From NCBI GenBank assembly GCA_023053575.1, contig JAKZAP010000001.1, positions 18,184,533-18,248,532 on the forward strand: 64,000 nucleotides of DNA, in the 5' to 3' direction. The notes under the pieces were generated by a model that ran no database searches, was not told the DNA's origin, and saw only the letters and a list, made by a program, of their open reading frames with translations. The stretch is from Branchinecta lynchi (lineage: Eukaryota > Arthropoda > Branchiopoda > Anostraca > Branchinectidae). Made by a program: the position numbers and the translations under genes. Numbering within the stretch: the stretch's first letter is position 1; each line of letters begins with the position of its first letter. This document shows positions 33,191 to 42,680 of this stretch, piece after piece.

Positions 33191-33956
33191 CCTACTTAAA
33201 CGAAAAGAAACTTATTTTACAAACGCAAATGTCTGGTACATCTGCAAATCTAATTTTCTAATCACGAATTCTCTACAAGAACCTTGAGCCGGCGAGTGTC
33301 AACGACAAGGTGAAATGGAGAAAGCGCAGCTGAAGCCTTCACCAGAGTTTAGGATGATTCCTTTTGTCTAGTCGAACACCCCAGTGTAGACAAGAATGAT
33401 CCTTTAGTTTTTGAGGAGCTGAGGAGAAGGACTTTCCACGGCACAATTTATCCTTATAGATTATATCCTTAGATCTTAAGACTTACTTAAACTATCTTTC
33501 AATTTATTCCGCATTGCCTCTTTCGTGGCAAATCACCTTACAAGGATGTCTTGAAGTTTCGGTCTTTCGCTTTTTCGAGCCATCAATTGCCTAGATCTGA
33601 GTGTTCCCGAAGCCTTTATTTCTTCTTCTCTTATCATTCTTTCGCGAAATGGAAGCTGATAGGAAGAAACTGCTTACGACACGAAAGTGTTGCTACCGGA
33701 TTGATTGTTCCTCAGCACGTCAGTCGGGAGTTTACGGATTCCTTCAAGTCGAGGGCACAGTGTCAAACGATGAACAGATATGACTAGTCTCAAGACGGAA
33801 GTCAAACTCTCATTCTTCCGTTGTCCCTCTGCAATCGCAAGTTTCCTAGGTACCCGAGTCGCACTAAAGTAGGATATAGAAAGAAAAAAACATTTTGTCA
33901 CCATTTCTTTCTCAGCGACGAGCACAATCTCCCCGAACCTTTAAATCTTATTTGAT
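33191..33956 (+). other. Small ORF candidate, otherwise nothing
   Basis: ATG at 33649 opens 44 codons to TGA at 33781: MEADRKKLLTTRKCCYRIDC and on to SNDEQI. It follows a pyrimidine-rich tract. No second line of evidence; it could be an exon or chance. Confidence 0.2.
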
Positions 33957-34045
33957 AGTGCAAAACGGATACGTCAGCTGAATTTTACTGGAGCTAGACT
34001 TCAGCCCTTCTTGGCAAGGGTCCTCATCAAGCTCAAAACCGCTCA
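33957..34045 (-). ncRNA. Decayed hammerhead-like module H3
   Basis: On the minus strand TTGATGA, the same GGACCCTTGCCAAGAAGGGC stem-loop and GAAG (for GAAA) are followed by AGCTGACGTATCCGTTT, the conserved 3' segment of H1 and H2. Core changes predict inactivity. It lies just downstream of the Penelope-like GIY-YIG remnant on the same strand. Confidence 0.5.
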
Positions 34046-35030
34046 TAAGTTGGAAAGACGAACTTGTGGGAAAACAAACTAAAGATTCTAGCTTAGCGTT
34101 AAATATTTAACTTCGTAAATTCCTCTGTGAGAGTTGCTTGGAGTTGAAAAAGTTGCTGTGATTTCATTTGGACACTGCTGCTGTTTTTGCTGCTCGTTTG
34201 GGTCGTTGATCGGGTAGAGATTTTTCTGTATTTGGGTTGACTTTCGTTTTGTTGTAGAGAAGAGCTTGGGGTCTGAATTTCCTTTCGCTGATGATGCTGT
34301 TCCATGTTTCTGGTAGTGAGTATTAGCCTGTGTCTCTGTTGATTCCTGAACGGGTTTTCATTGTTTCAACGGCTTCTCTTATAGAACGTGTCCGAAAGCT
34401 TTTGGGTGCTGTAAATGCTGCATTAACGCTGCATTTTCTTTTCGTTTTTGTCCGATTGTTACCTTTTTTTCTTCTCTGACACTTCTAGAATACCAAAATT
34501 TAAGTCAGGAAGAAGAAAAAAATAATTAGCTGTATAAAGCTGACAAAATGGATCAGCTACTGATGTCCAACCTTCTTATCTTCTAATCTTTCCTTTCTTC
34601 GTTGGCCATGATAGTCAGGTCTCTTAGAATTCAGAATGTTTGCCGAATTGTCAGTTGTCTTTTTGAATTTGTTATCTTTGCCGCCGAAAACACTGAGAGA
34701 ATCGCCGTACTCCCCAGTTTCTTCTTGAAAATTCAGCATAAAATTTTACATTCTTGCTGAATTTTTCGATGAATGTTATGCTGAATTAATGCAGCATTTA
34801 CGTTCGTTTCGTAGCTTTCGGACACGTTCATAGTTTGATGAAGTCCGGTGCATGTTGCAAGAATCTGGGCTCTTTTTCAAAATGTACAACGTGGGATGGG
34901 TTTTCGAAAACGTGTTCTGCAAGTGCCGATTTGTCGTTTTGCTACCTGCGACCATTTGACACTTTTCGGCCGAGCCGATTTTGCCAGTTCTAAGCGTTGC
35001 CAGTTTGCCAGTTTTACTTTGAGCCATAGT
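34046..35030 (-). pseudogene. Penelope-like element, decayed GIY-YIG endonuclease end
   Basis: Read on the minus strand in two blocks. Block 1 (about 35025-34829) includes NDKSALAEHVFENPSHVVHF and RFLQHAPDFIK. Block 2 (34384 down to TGA at 34164-34166) reads IREAVETMKTRSGINRDTG, a stop, then YSLPETWNSIISE. The order SALAEH...IREA...NRD.G.YSLP.TW is the characteristic C-terminal half of the GIY-YIG domain of Penelope-like retroelements. In-frame stops, 5' truncation and a MITE between the blocks make it a pseudogene. RT is absent. Confidence 0.7.
34385..34828. mobile_element. MITE inside the Penelope-like element
   Basis: Perfect 16-bp terminal inverted repeats AACGTGTCCGAAAGCT (34385-34400 and inverse 34813-34828), followed inward by imperfectly inverted TAAATGCTGCATTAA segments. 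Flanks TATAG and CATAG share ATAG, a possible 4-bp target duplication. It separates two collinear parts of the GIY-YIG domain. Confidence 0.7.
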
Positions 35031-35259
35031 CTACTTAGGACATCCGTCGCCACCCTCTCGTTTGCTGATTGGTTTTGAGAGTGGAACTTAAGGTCAGGCC
35101 CGCCGGTCTTCAGAGGACTTACACGTTATCCACCAGGTCCCAGTGACCCTACTCAAGACCTAGCCTTATCCACCACCCTCGAAACCACATCACTGGTGTA
35201 CTACACAAGATGTACGAAACAAAACAAAAAACATTTTACGAAAAGTTGACGGCGGACCT

Positions 35260-35810
35260 TGAAGCTTTCGGTGAAGTTCGCGCTGAGAACTGGCAAACTC
35301 GGCTCGGCCGAAAAAGCGTCAAACGGTCGCAGTAGCAAAACCACAAACGGCAAACGATGGGAACTTCTAAAGCTTAAAAATCAATAGGGGTGAGCAAGGG
35401 ATAATATACAAAGTCTCATAAATATTCCATCCGCCCAAGCTGACTGCGAATCATAGTTGACTGCGCTGTGACAGCAGATTTTATTCGATAAAAAATTCGG
35501 CCGATTTCAGCAAGGGTCCTCCGCAGGCTCAAAGTTGGAAAAGATAACCTGCGATACAGATTTTATCACAGGATTTTATTCAAATATTTTCGAATTATTT
35601 TCTCGAAAACTCCATAAAGTTTCGAGGACCGGAACTCGCCGTATCGATTAGGCTCAAAGGTAGAAAAGCTAACCTGTGTTACACTTTTATCCCAAGATTT
35701 CTATCACAGGTTCACTTTCCTAGCTTTGAGCCTGAGGATTAGGACCCTAGCCAAGAATGTCCAAAATACCACTCGAATAAAATCAGCTGACGTATACGTT
35801 TAGACTTCGA
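35260..35810. repeat. Inverted Penelope-like pieces with modules H4 and H5
   Basis: Bases 35280-35365 (plus) repeat the AACTGGCAAACTCGGCTCGGCCGAAAA region found inverted at 34930-35010. A minus fragment at about 35495-35540 and a plus fragment at 35720-35810 resemble the hammerhead module (AGGACCCT, AGCTGACGTAT) but lack intact cores. AGGCTCAAAG...AACCTG blocks occur three times (35528, 35650 and inverted at about 35708). Confidence 0.5.
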
Positions 35811-36599
35811 GGACACTAAAAAGTCAACCACTATAGTTTCTAAACACGTCACTCCTTGTAATTCTCTTTGGTGTCTAAATCAGCAGAGGGGGAACGGGAT
35901 CAACTAACAGAAACTCCTAAATAAGTAGAAAGACGGATCTCCTGAACTTTACTTCTAGAAATTTATTTTTATCTTTCCCTTGCCAGAAAGTTAAGCTAGT
36001 GTTCGGAATAATTTGAGCTAGGACAGTTTCCTAACCACTTTCATTAATTAAGATTTCTCTTTCTGGCTAGTATTTTGGTTCATGGACTGAGGAGTAGCAC
36101 AAATGATGAAAATACGTGGCTATTTCTCCTCTTTCGATGGTGCAGTAGACGGAGATGGGGTCACAGAGGGAAACATCAAAGGAATCAGGAATGAATCAGC
36201 TCTGCTAAAGTCTTAAAGGTATTTGCAGTCAGGAATAAAATATTTACGTGGAAAATATCGACCACTACAAGCCTTCCACATGTCTTCCACCCAAGTCCAA
36301 GTGAGAATATAAAGTACTACCCGTCTGATTACACAGTCTTCTTTGAAATCTGTCTAAGTACAGTATCGAAAAGTATCGGAGAGTAAAGGTTATACAAGAA
36401 GACTTCGATGACGCAGTCCACTCATGAAACATCAGTCTGTGTCTAATAGTCTCGCCAATTATTCTTGCATAAATGCTACGTTCCTACATGTAACTGATTA
36501 CAAATTAAACGTGTTTAATCATTGCTCCTGCAAGTCTTTCCAGACGATCCTTCCAAAAACATAAGTCCACTGTTCTCTAAAAATACGACACGGCCTCGT
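35811..36599. other. No gene recognised
   Basis: No exon or family recognised. Confidence 0.3.
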
Positions 36600-36906
36600 T
36601 AGTGAAGAAACGCCGACAGTGGTTATTTGGACACGCGGGCACAAGAACCGACTCCACCCTTCGAAAAAGATCTTGCTCGCCACCCCACTGACGGGCTGGA
36701 AGAAACTCCGCGGAGGACAGCGTCAGACTCAAATCCAACGGAAATTTCCGCCAAGCGCCAACATGAAAGGAGACGGGATCCCGCCCGGCTTGAACTCTTG
36801 GTGCCCTTCACGAAAGACCAAAAGGCATGGCATGACTTGGTCCCTAAGCTGCTACCGCCAGGAAGAGCCACACAGCTTCCGTCCTAAGTACAAGTTGGGT
36901 AAGTAG
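36600..36906 (+). pseudogene. GC-rich coding-like segment, possible retroelement or exon
   Basis: Two overlapping plus frames are open. Frame one, to TAA at 36885, includes NADSGYLDTRAQEPTPPFEK, a basic KRQHERRRDPARLELLVPF and KDQKAWHDLVPKLLPPG. Frame two runs through GTTGG|GTAAGT at 36899, a good donor. A third frame gives KKRRQWLFGHAG, reminiscent of a motif near the C-terminus of some LINE proteins. The mixture suggests either a frameshifted LINE tail or a genuine exon; I cannot choose. Confidence 0.35.
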
Positions 36907-37457
36907 ATCCAAGTCTTCTAATCCTTTCGACCCTATCGCCGTCATTTGCCAATTCGCTCTTTTCCATTACATGGCTGCCGTCTGGCATTAAAGTCACCAA
37001 ATATGAAACCTGATTTGAAAACTACAGGTCCTTACGGTTCAACGAAGTATCATTCATTCACTTAGGATAATAACCTCAAGGGTGGGCAGAGCTTGAAAAA
37101 AATGGGCCTCTAGGGATAAGAAGGGGGGTAATTTCTAATTAGAAATAGAGGAAAAGTACAGAACTAAACTCTATCCTCATGATAGAGTTTAGGAATACCC
37201 ATCAAGACTGTAGCTGTATCGTAATCTCCAATAGGTTTGTCGTGAGAATTTTTGAAACATCTACCATGGCAATTGACGGACCCAGGACAGACAGGTAAAA
37301 CTGAGGTTTCGCCAAATGACAGAATGTGGCTTTATGAAGACTATTGACATTGGTACTTAAAGCCTATGATCGCACTTTTGAGACACGGTTTGGTGGTCTA
37401 TGATATCTTCCAACTCAAGTTTATGTTCACATTTATGGAAAGGACTGCTTCTTTCTG

Positions 37458-37746
37458 ATGGATGCAGAAGAGCCAGAAGTGGGGTCCTCGAATCCAAGTA
37501 GGCTTCAACGTGCAAATATTTCTGGCCACAAGAAGGTTAGAATCTTGGCTGACAATTTTCTCAGTTTGGGTGACGACTCGGGCCTTTCAGACTTTTCGTA
37601 TAGCGACCAAAAATATGACTGGATCCCAGAAGAAGGCTGCGAAGCGGATGACGAAAGTGGTTTTCCGTTTGGGTGGGAAATTTTTCGAGGAAGTGGAACG
37701 AAAGTTGCAGCAGGAACGGAACTTCCAAATTCGTAAAAATGCCTAG
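37458..37746 (+). pseudogene. Coding-like segment upstream of the LINE
   Basis: Two plus frames stay open for more than 90 codons. One is acidic (ILADNFLSLGDDSGLSDFSY, then EEGCEADDESGFPFG). The other is basic with AKRMTKVVFRLGGKFFEEVE and RKLQQERNFQIRKNA-stop. No domain is recognised. With the repeated coding-like units flanking the LINE, it may be part of one decayed gene or older mobile element. Confidence 0.3.
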
Positions 37747-38025
37747 AGCTGGGGAAAGAATTGAATATCAGCGTTGACGAGCAGATCTTTCTTTCAAAAG
37801 GAAGACCAAGATGAAAGAATATATTCGACAAAACCGTCGCCCTTGTGGCCTGTAGAACCCTGTCCCCTGTGAGGCGTCTAGATTATGCATGGCTTTTGAG
37901 GTTTACCAAGGAAAAACAACCGACATCGGTGAAGCTCGTAAAGAAGCCGGATTAGGAATGGAACTGTGGAAAATGATCTGGTCCCCAGGCTTGTCTAACA
38001 AATAAAGAAGCATGCTTACTTCTAT

Positions 38026-38087
38026 ATTTTGTCCACAGAAGTTGTGGTGAGTGAGCACAACTTTGGCAAATTTCGCTCACCGAAGTC
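38026..38087 (+). repeat. Left part of a 185-bp tandem unit, split by the LINE
   Basis: ATTTTGTCCACAGAAGTTG to CTCACCGAAGTC matches 40379-40440 with three changes in 62 bases. Its continuation ATTGAAAAGACGC is found on the far side of the LINE at 40256, proving the insertion point. Confidence 0.8.
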
Positions 38088-39662
38088 CTAGATTTTCGAC
38101 TTGATGAACCGCCGTTTCAGACAGCCAATGAGCTTAACAAACATCTTGCCACGATTGTTCAAACATTCCCTCCTCTCGCAGTCAACCAACACATCCCCGA
38201 AACTCCAAAAGAAAAAATTCCCGTAATTTCAGCGAAAGAAATAATTACAAAAATACATAGGCTGAAGATTACTAGTATATGTCCGATTGATATCCCAGTG
38301 GATCTAATAAAAGCATTTCCTGATAAGTTAGTTACACCCCTTGCAAACATTTTCAATGATATCAGTACATCCGGAAATTACCCGTCTTGCTGGAAGCTGG
38401 GTTATATCACACCAATCCAAAAGAAGGGGGGTTCGAACGATTTTAGTGGTGTTCGACCAATAACACTGACCCCAGTTTTTTCAAAAATGTACGAGGGTTT
38501 CTTGGCTGATTGGTTAAAGGCAGAGATTCTTGATCTTATTGATTTACAACAATTCGGGAACCTCAAGGAGGTATCTACTTCGCACTACCTTGTTAGTCTT
38601 CTTGACACTATTCTAAAAAATCTTGAAAACCCTGATACTTGGTTGAATCTTTTATTAATAGATCTCCAGAAAGCTTTTGACCTAATTGACCATAATATCC
38701 TTGTAAACAAACTGTTGATTGAGTTCCAAGTGAGTCCTTTTTTAGTCAAAATTGTTGCTTCTTTTTTAACAAATCGTTCTCAAGTGCTTAAATACAAAAA
38801 CGTCTTTTCTGATCCCCTCCCTATTTTTTGTGGTGTCCCCCAAGGAACTCTAATGGGACCAATTTTATTTTTAATAATGATCAATAGCCTATTGACTGAC
38901 CACCCAGATCGTTGGAAGTACGTGGACGACCTGTCTGCACTGGAGGTATGTCGACGGAATATAAAAAGTTCAATTACGGCTCTACTTGAGGACGCTACTA
39001 AGCAAGCGTCTTTGTCGAAGATGAGGGTTAACTCCCAAAAATCATCGGTCATGACTGTGAATTTTTTAAAATCCGTGCCCTCTTTCACAGACCCCATTCC
39101 TCCCGAAATCTCCGTTAGTTTTATTAAATTACTTGGAGTTACTATTTCAGCTGACATGAAGTGGGATGCCCATGTTCAAAACATCCTCAAACAAGCTTCC
39201 CCTTCGGTTACCATGTTAAAACTTATGAAAAAATTTTCTTGCCCCCCGAAGGATCTCCTCCAACTGTACTGTTCGTTTATCCGGCCAATACTGGAGTATG
39301 CTTGTCCAGTGTGGCATTTTGGGCTTACCTCTGAGCATGTTTATAAGATTGAAAACATTCAAAAACGAGCGCTTAGGATCATTAATGGGGAGGGTAAGCT
39401 TCCTTACCATTATCTGCTTGGCAGGTTCAGGCTCACCACCTTGGACGCGAGAAGAAACCTCCTATGCCTTAATTTCGGCACCAAGACCCTGTCTGTTCCC
39501 AGATTGCGTCCTATTCTCCCCGAACTCTACACACCCATCCGCAATAGACCGCAGCGCGACAAGGCTCAGAAAGTACCCAAATTAAATCCAGTCCCCACAA
39601 AACATGAAAGGTACCGAAGGAGTTTTGTTCCAAGTTTTGTTGAATTGTACAACAGCCAGTAA
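38088..39662 (+). CDS. CR1/L2-like non-LTR retrotransposon reverse transcriptase, 5'-truncated
   Basis: From the junction at 38088 a single frame stays open for 524 codons to TAA at 39660-39662. It lacks the upstream endonuclease because the insertion is 5'-truncated. RT landmarks (residues from 38088): RPITLTP near 123; LIDLQKAFD near 190-198 (motif A, first catalytic Asp); CGVPQGTLMGPILF near 248-261 (motif B); KYVDDLSA near 277-284 (motif C, catalytic Asp pair); KLLGV..........W..H region (thumb side); then RPILEYACPVWH and NIQKRALRIING, typical of the CR1/L2/jockey-related C-terminus. The product would copy element RNA at a nicked target. The first in-frame alternative start is GTG at 38298. 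An undamaged frame suggests a fairly young insertion. Confidence 0.9.
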   Translation, partial: LDFRLDEPPFQTANELNKHLATIVQTFPPLAVNQHIPETPKEKIPVISAKEIITKIHRLKITSICPIDIPVDLIKAFPDKLVTPLANIFNDISTSGNYPSCWKLGYITPIQKKGGSNDFSGVRPITLTPVFSKMYEGFLADWLKAEILDLIDLQQFGNLKEVSTSHYLVSLLDTILKNLENPDTWLNLLLIDLQKAFDLIDHNILVNKLLIEFQVSPFLVKIVASFLTNRSQVLKYKNVFSDPLPIFCGVPQGTLMGPILFLIMINSLLTDHPDRWKYVDDLSALEVCRRNIKSSITALLEDATKQASLSKMRVNSQKSSVMTVNFLKSVPSFTDPIPPEISVSFIKLLGVTISADMKWDAHVQNILKQASPSVTMLKLMKKFSCPPKDLLQLYCSFIRPILEYACPVWHFGLTSEHVYKIENIQKRALRIINGEGKLPYHYLLGRFRLTTLDARRNLLCLNFGTKTLSVPRLRPILPELYTPIRNRPQRDKAQKVPKLNPVPTKHERYRRSFVPSFVELYNSQ

Positions 39663-39830
39663 ACTTGGTCATTATTTTTGTTGAATTTGTTAGTTTTAGT
39701 TTTTGACCCTTTTAGAATGTTTTATTTTGTTTTATATATATTTTTAAGTGAAATTACTTTTGACGTAATGATTAAAAATTTACTTTGATTGAATTTGAAA
39801 AAAAAAAATTTTTTACCATTTCTTTAAAGT

Positions 39831-40190
39831 GATTTTTATTTGTTTTTTAAGTTTTTGGCAAAATGTTCGCCGAATGAGCCCATCGTGTAAATTGTGGTAG
39901 TTAAGTTTTGTATCGACTGATGAATTTGTTACGAATTATGTTGCAATTATTTTTGACTGACAAATTGATTCGAGTGTTTAGTTATGTTTGGACGTAGAAG
40001 TCGAAGATTTTAGAAGATTTTTATTTGTTTTAGAAGTTTTTGGCAAAATGTTCGCCGAATGAGCCCATCGTGTAAATTTTGGTAGTTAAGTTTTGTATCG
40101 ACTGATGAATTTGTTACGAATTATGTTGCAATTATTATTCGACTGACAAATTGATTCGAGTGTTTAGTTATGTTTGGACGTAGAAGTCAA
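39831..40190. repeat. 185-bp tandem duplication in the LINE 3' UTR
   Basis: GATTTTTATTTGTTTT...TTTTGGCAAAATGTTCGCC to GGACGTAGAAGTC is repeated twice with few changes. Confidence 0.8.
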
Positions 40191-40255
40191 ATTCGGCGTT
40201 CACGCTGTGAAAGTACTTTTTAGAATTAAAAATCTACTACTACTACTACTACTAC

Positions 40256-40740
40256 ATTGAAAAGACGCAGACGGTCTTCTGGCAGCTGGTATAACACGAA
40301 AAGACAGGTAGTAAAGCAAAGCTGTTAGAAGAAAACAGCTGAAGAAGAAATGGAGGGATACATGGGACGAGACGTGCGATTTTGTCCACCGAAGTTGTGG
40401 TGAGTGAGCACAACTTTGGCGAATTTTGCTCACCGAAGTCATTGAAAAGACGCAGACGGTCTTCTGGCAGCTGGTATAACACGAAAAGACAGGTTTGGTC
40501 CAAAGCTGTTAGAAGAAAACAGCTGAAGAAGAAATGGAGGGTGCATGGGAAGAGACGTGCGAGTTGGACAATGGAATTGGCTCAGTTTGCTGGTACGGCA
40601 ATAGCATATTCATTCTAGCTTCAAACAATGGGGAGTTCACTCACCGAACTCTTCGAGAATACGCAGACGGTGTAGAGCTGAAAAAGAAATGGAGAGGTGC
40701 GTGTGATGAGATTTGCGAGTGTACAAGGGAATTAGCTTAG
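40256..40740 (+). repeat. Tandem coding-like units (target of the LINE)
   Basis: 40256-40378 repeats as 40441-40563; together with 38026-38087 and 40379-40440 this makes two 185-bp units. A third, diverged unit covers about 40560-40740 (ACTCACCGAAC...AAGAAATGGAG). Read on the plus strand the units give TEVVVSEHNFGEFCSPKSLK then RRRRSSGSWYNTKRQ and LKKKWR. The frame is broken between units. It could be a decayed repetitive protein gene. Confidence 0.6.
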
Positions 40741-41453
40741 TTCGCTGGTACTACAATAGCATATTCAGTCCGGCTTCAAACAATGGTGGAGTTGACCAAA
40801 GGATGTTGTAAGACGCTGAGATCGTTCCTGCAAGCCCGTCTCTCTTTTCAAGTGCCGAAATGACATAGCCGAAGTCTTGATCCGTCCATTACGACGGCGT
40901 GGTCGACTATACAGAATCTCAGTAGTCACGAGGGAACACCGATCTACTTACGTACTACGTCAGTGGCAACATCTATGCCAACTTCGAGAAACGAAGATAT
41001 ATGATATGATAAGTTTAATCGCTTCCAGATCCATTCCCAGCTTGGGAAGCACTCTTAGGGTACGAGAAAGGTTCAAAAACGACAAAAAGGGATCAAGGAT
41101 CAATTGCTCAAAGTGGGATCTTGTCCTTTGCCTCAATAAATGTACCAATGTCAGTAAACCATTTTGTGTAAATTTCTTTTGTTTTGCACCATGAAACGAT
41201 TCTTAAACTGTGACCTCAAAACCTCAGTACGTCATCTGACAGAGCCCTCGTTTATACTCTTCATGCCCGGCCACGTCAATCGTCAGACCCCTAGATTTCT
41301 AAGAATCCATTGAAGTAAGTGAATGAAACTCGCACAAGTTCATACTAAGCCCCTTAACACTCAAAATCAGGTGGAAAATAATTTTTAGCTCGAAGGAAAA
41401 TAATTCGGGAAATGGCTAAGAACCAACTGCTTGATTAACTGAAAAGAACTTAC
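40741..41453. other. Intron side, no feature recognised
   Basis: No splice-bounded exon or repeat recognised. Confidence 0.3.
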
Positions 41454-41928
41454 CATTTCAATAGCGAGATAGTAACGCCATACATACACCCAAGGACGAT
41501 CTGACTCAGTAGAACTCCACAGAAACTTTGCATACTGAACAGCGTCCTCATATGACTTATTACGACCCCGAGACACTCTTCTTCTTCTTCTTCTTTAGTC
41601 CGCGTACACTCATTTCCAAGCCACGACGGTGCCACGCTGATGCCAAACGACACGCTACCCCACAAGAGCCCTGCCAACAAAAGCTCAGCCCTAAAGCTTG
41701 TTGCAGCGACGAGACAGCCACCAAGTAGGGCAAAGACGGCAAAGCCGACTACTCCAGCGCAGTAATGAACAGGAGACATCGCTGCGTGGTTGGGATGCTT
41801 CCACTTCTCTGGATCTATGGGCTTGATGATAATAGAATCCTGACTGTTAAATGAAGCACGAGTAAGCCGTTTCTCCGTTCTCCGCTGTTGGGTCTGCAAC
41901 ATCTTAGCTCTCAGCACCGAGAAGATAC
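41454..41928 (-). CDS. Exon with three membrane segments, polytopic membrane protein
   Basis: Acceptor TCTCTTTATAG (to 41929) and donor AAATG|GTAAGT. Length 475, phase 1 to phase 2. It reads a basic N-side segment (FSVLRAKMLQTQQRRTEKR, with IIIKPIDPEKWKHPNHAAM), helix one VHYCAGVVGFAVFALLGGCL, helix two LLLAGLLWGSVSFGISVAP, a charged loop with six glutamates encoded by a GAA microsatellite, then helix three GVLLSQIVLGCMYGVTISLL. The phase-2 end fits 15759-16009. After the GAA tract a second frame is also open (SYEDAVQYAKFLW...YYLAIEM), but it fits neither the helices upstream nor the phase of the next exon. The preceding exon is not identified. Family unknown. Confidence 0.55.
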
Positions 41929-42390
41929 CTATAAAGAGAAAAAAACATCATCACGACTCATCCTACTTGAAATAATGCGACTATGACGCTCGAAGAGCTC
42001 GCTGGTTTCTAAGATACCACTCTATGTTGCTATCTGTAGCCAGGATATATAGGGAGGAGACGGCAGAGGGAAGAGGTTATCCAATCATTGTTTTTTCGTG
42101 ATTCTCAAACGATAGCCTCAGTATACCTGTGAAGTTGCAAGCTTTTCTATCTGCGTCCGTCTGTGAACATGATAAACCTACAAATTACTTTTGATGAAAG
42201 TTAAGGCAGAGATCCACTGGTAAATGCACATATCAGTCCATCGACCAGGTCCGTGAACTAATTTGGGGGCTTGGCATTGGGATGGAAATTTAGGCCGCCA
42301 CGCGATCGTGTTCATAAAGCTGATTGGCGCCTAAAATGGGTAAGAAGACGTGCACCACTGAAACCCACAAAAGTCTTGGAATGTACTTTT
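41929..42390. other. No gene recognised
   Basis: Includes a short TCCGTCTGTGAACATGATAA and TTTTGATGAAAG block (42150-42205) recalling the GGGATCCC-family start. Otherwise nothing. Confidence 0.3.
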
Positions 42391-42680
42391 ACCGAGCGAA
42401 GACCGTCGAAAGTTCAATTGTTCCAAACACAGAAGAAATAAAATTGTGTTATGATTTTATCGGGCGTCGGGTCTGCACATCGGGTTTTTTTTATCCTCAA
42501 GAAATAAAATTCTGCAAACATTTTGTCGAGCCTTGATATTCTCGTCGCCACATCGTGTTATTTTTATACGTAAGAAATTCAGAAGAAATCAATTTTGTGC
42601 ATGCTTTTGTCGGGCGTTGGTCGAGTCGTCTATGTAAGAAATGAATTCTGCAAACATTCGTCGGACGCGACAAACACAGA
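42391..42680 (-). mobile_element. hAT-like family internal repeats, segment 1 of a mosaic
   Basis: Units such as CACATCGGGTTTTTTTTATC and AAATTCTGCAAACATTTTGTCG match the tandem repeats of the 19115 element. Further segments of the same kind lie at 46405-46587, 47812-48012, 49975-50064, 50692-51050 and 51185-51835, so an older element has been split several times. Overall orientation is uncertain. Confidence 0.55.

Larger units (their letters stand above)
38088..40255 (+). mobile_element. 5'-truncated CR1/L2-like LINE insertion
   Basis: Left edge 38088 and right edge 40255 are fixed by the interrupted tandem unit: CACCGAAGTC before and ATTGAAAAG after are contiguous at 40431-40449. There is no target-site duplication. 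The 3' UTR (39663-40233) contains a 185-bp tandem duplication (39831-40015 and 40016-about 40190) and ends in a (CTA)n microsatellite (40234-40255), as CR1-like elements end in short repeats instead of poly(A). Confidence 0.85.

Noticed and set aside
38780..39157. 125-codon minus frame over the RT
   Set aside because: Shadow of the reverse transcriptase frame.
41385..41576. Second frame in the 41.5-kb exon (SYEDAVQYAKFLW...)
   Set aside because: Stop directly upstream and a phase-0 end that hits a stop in the next exon; the other frame fits on both sides.
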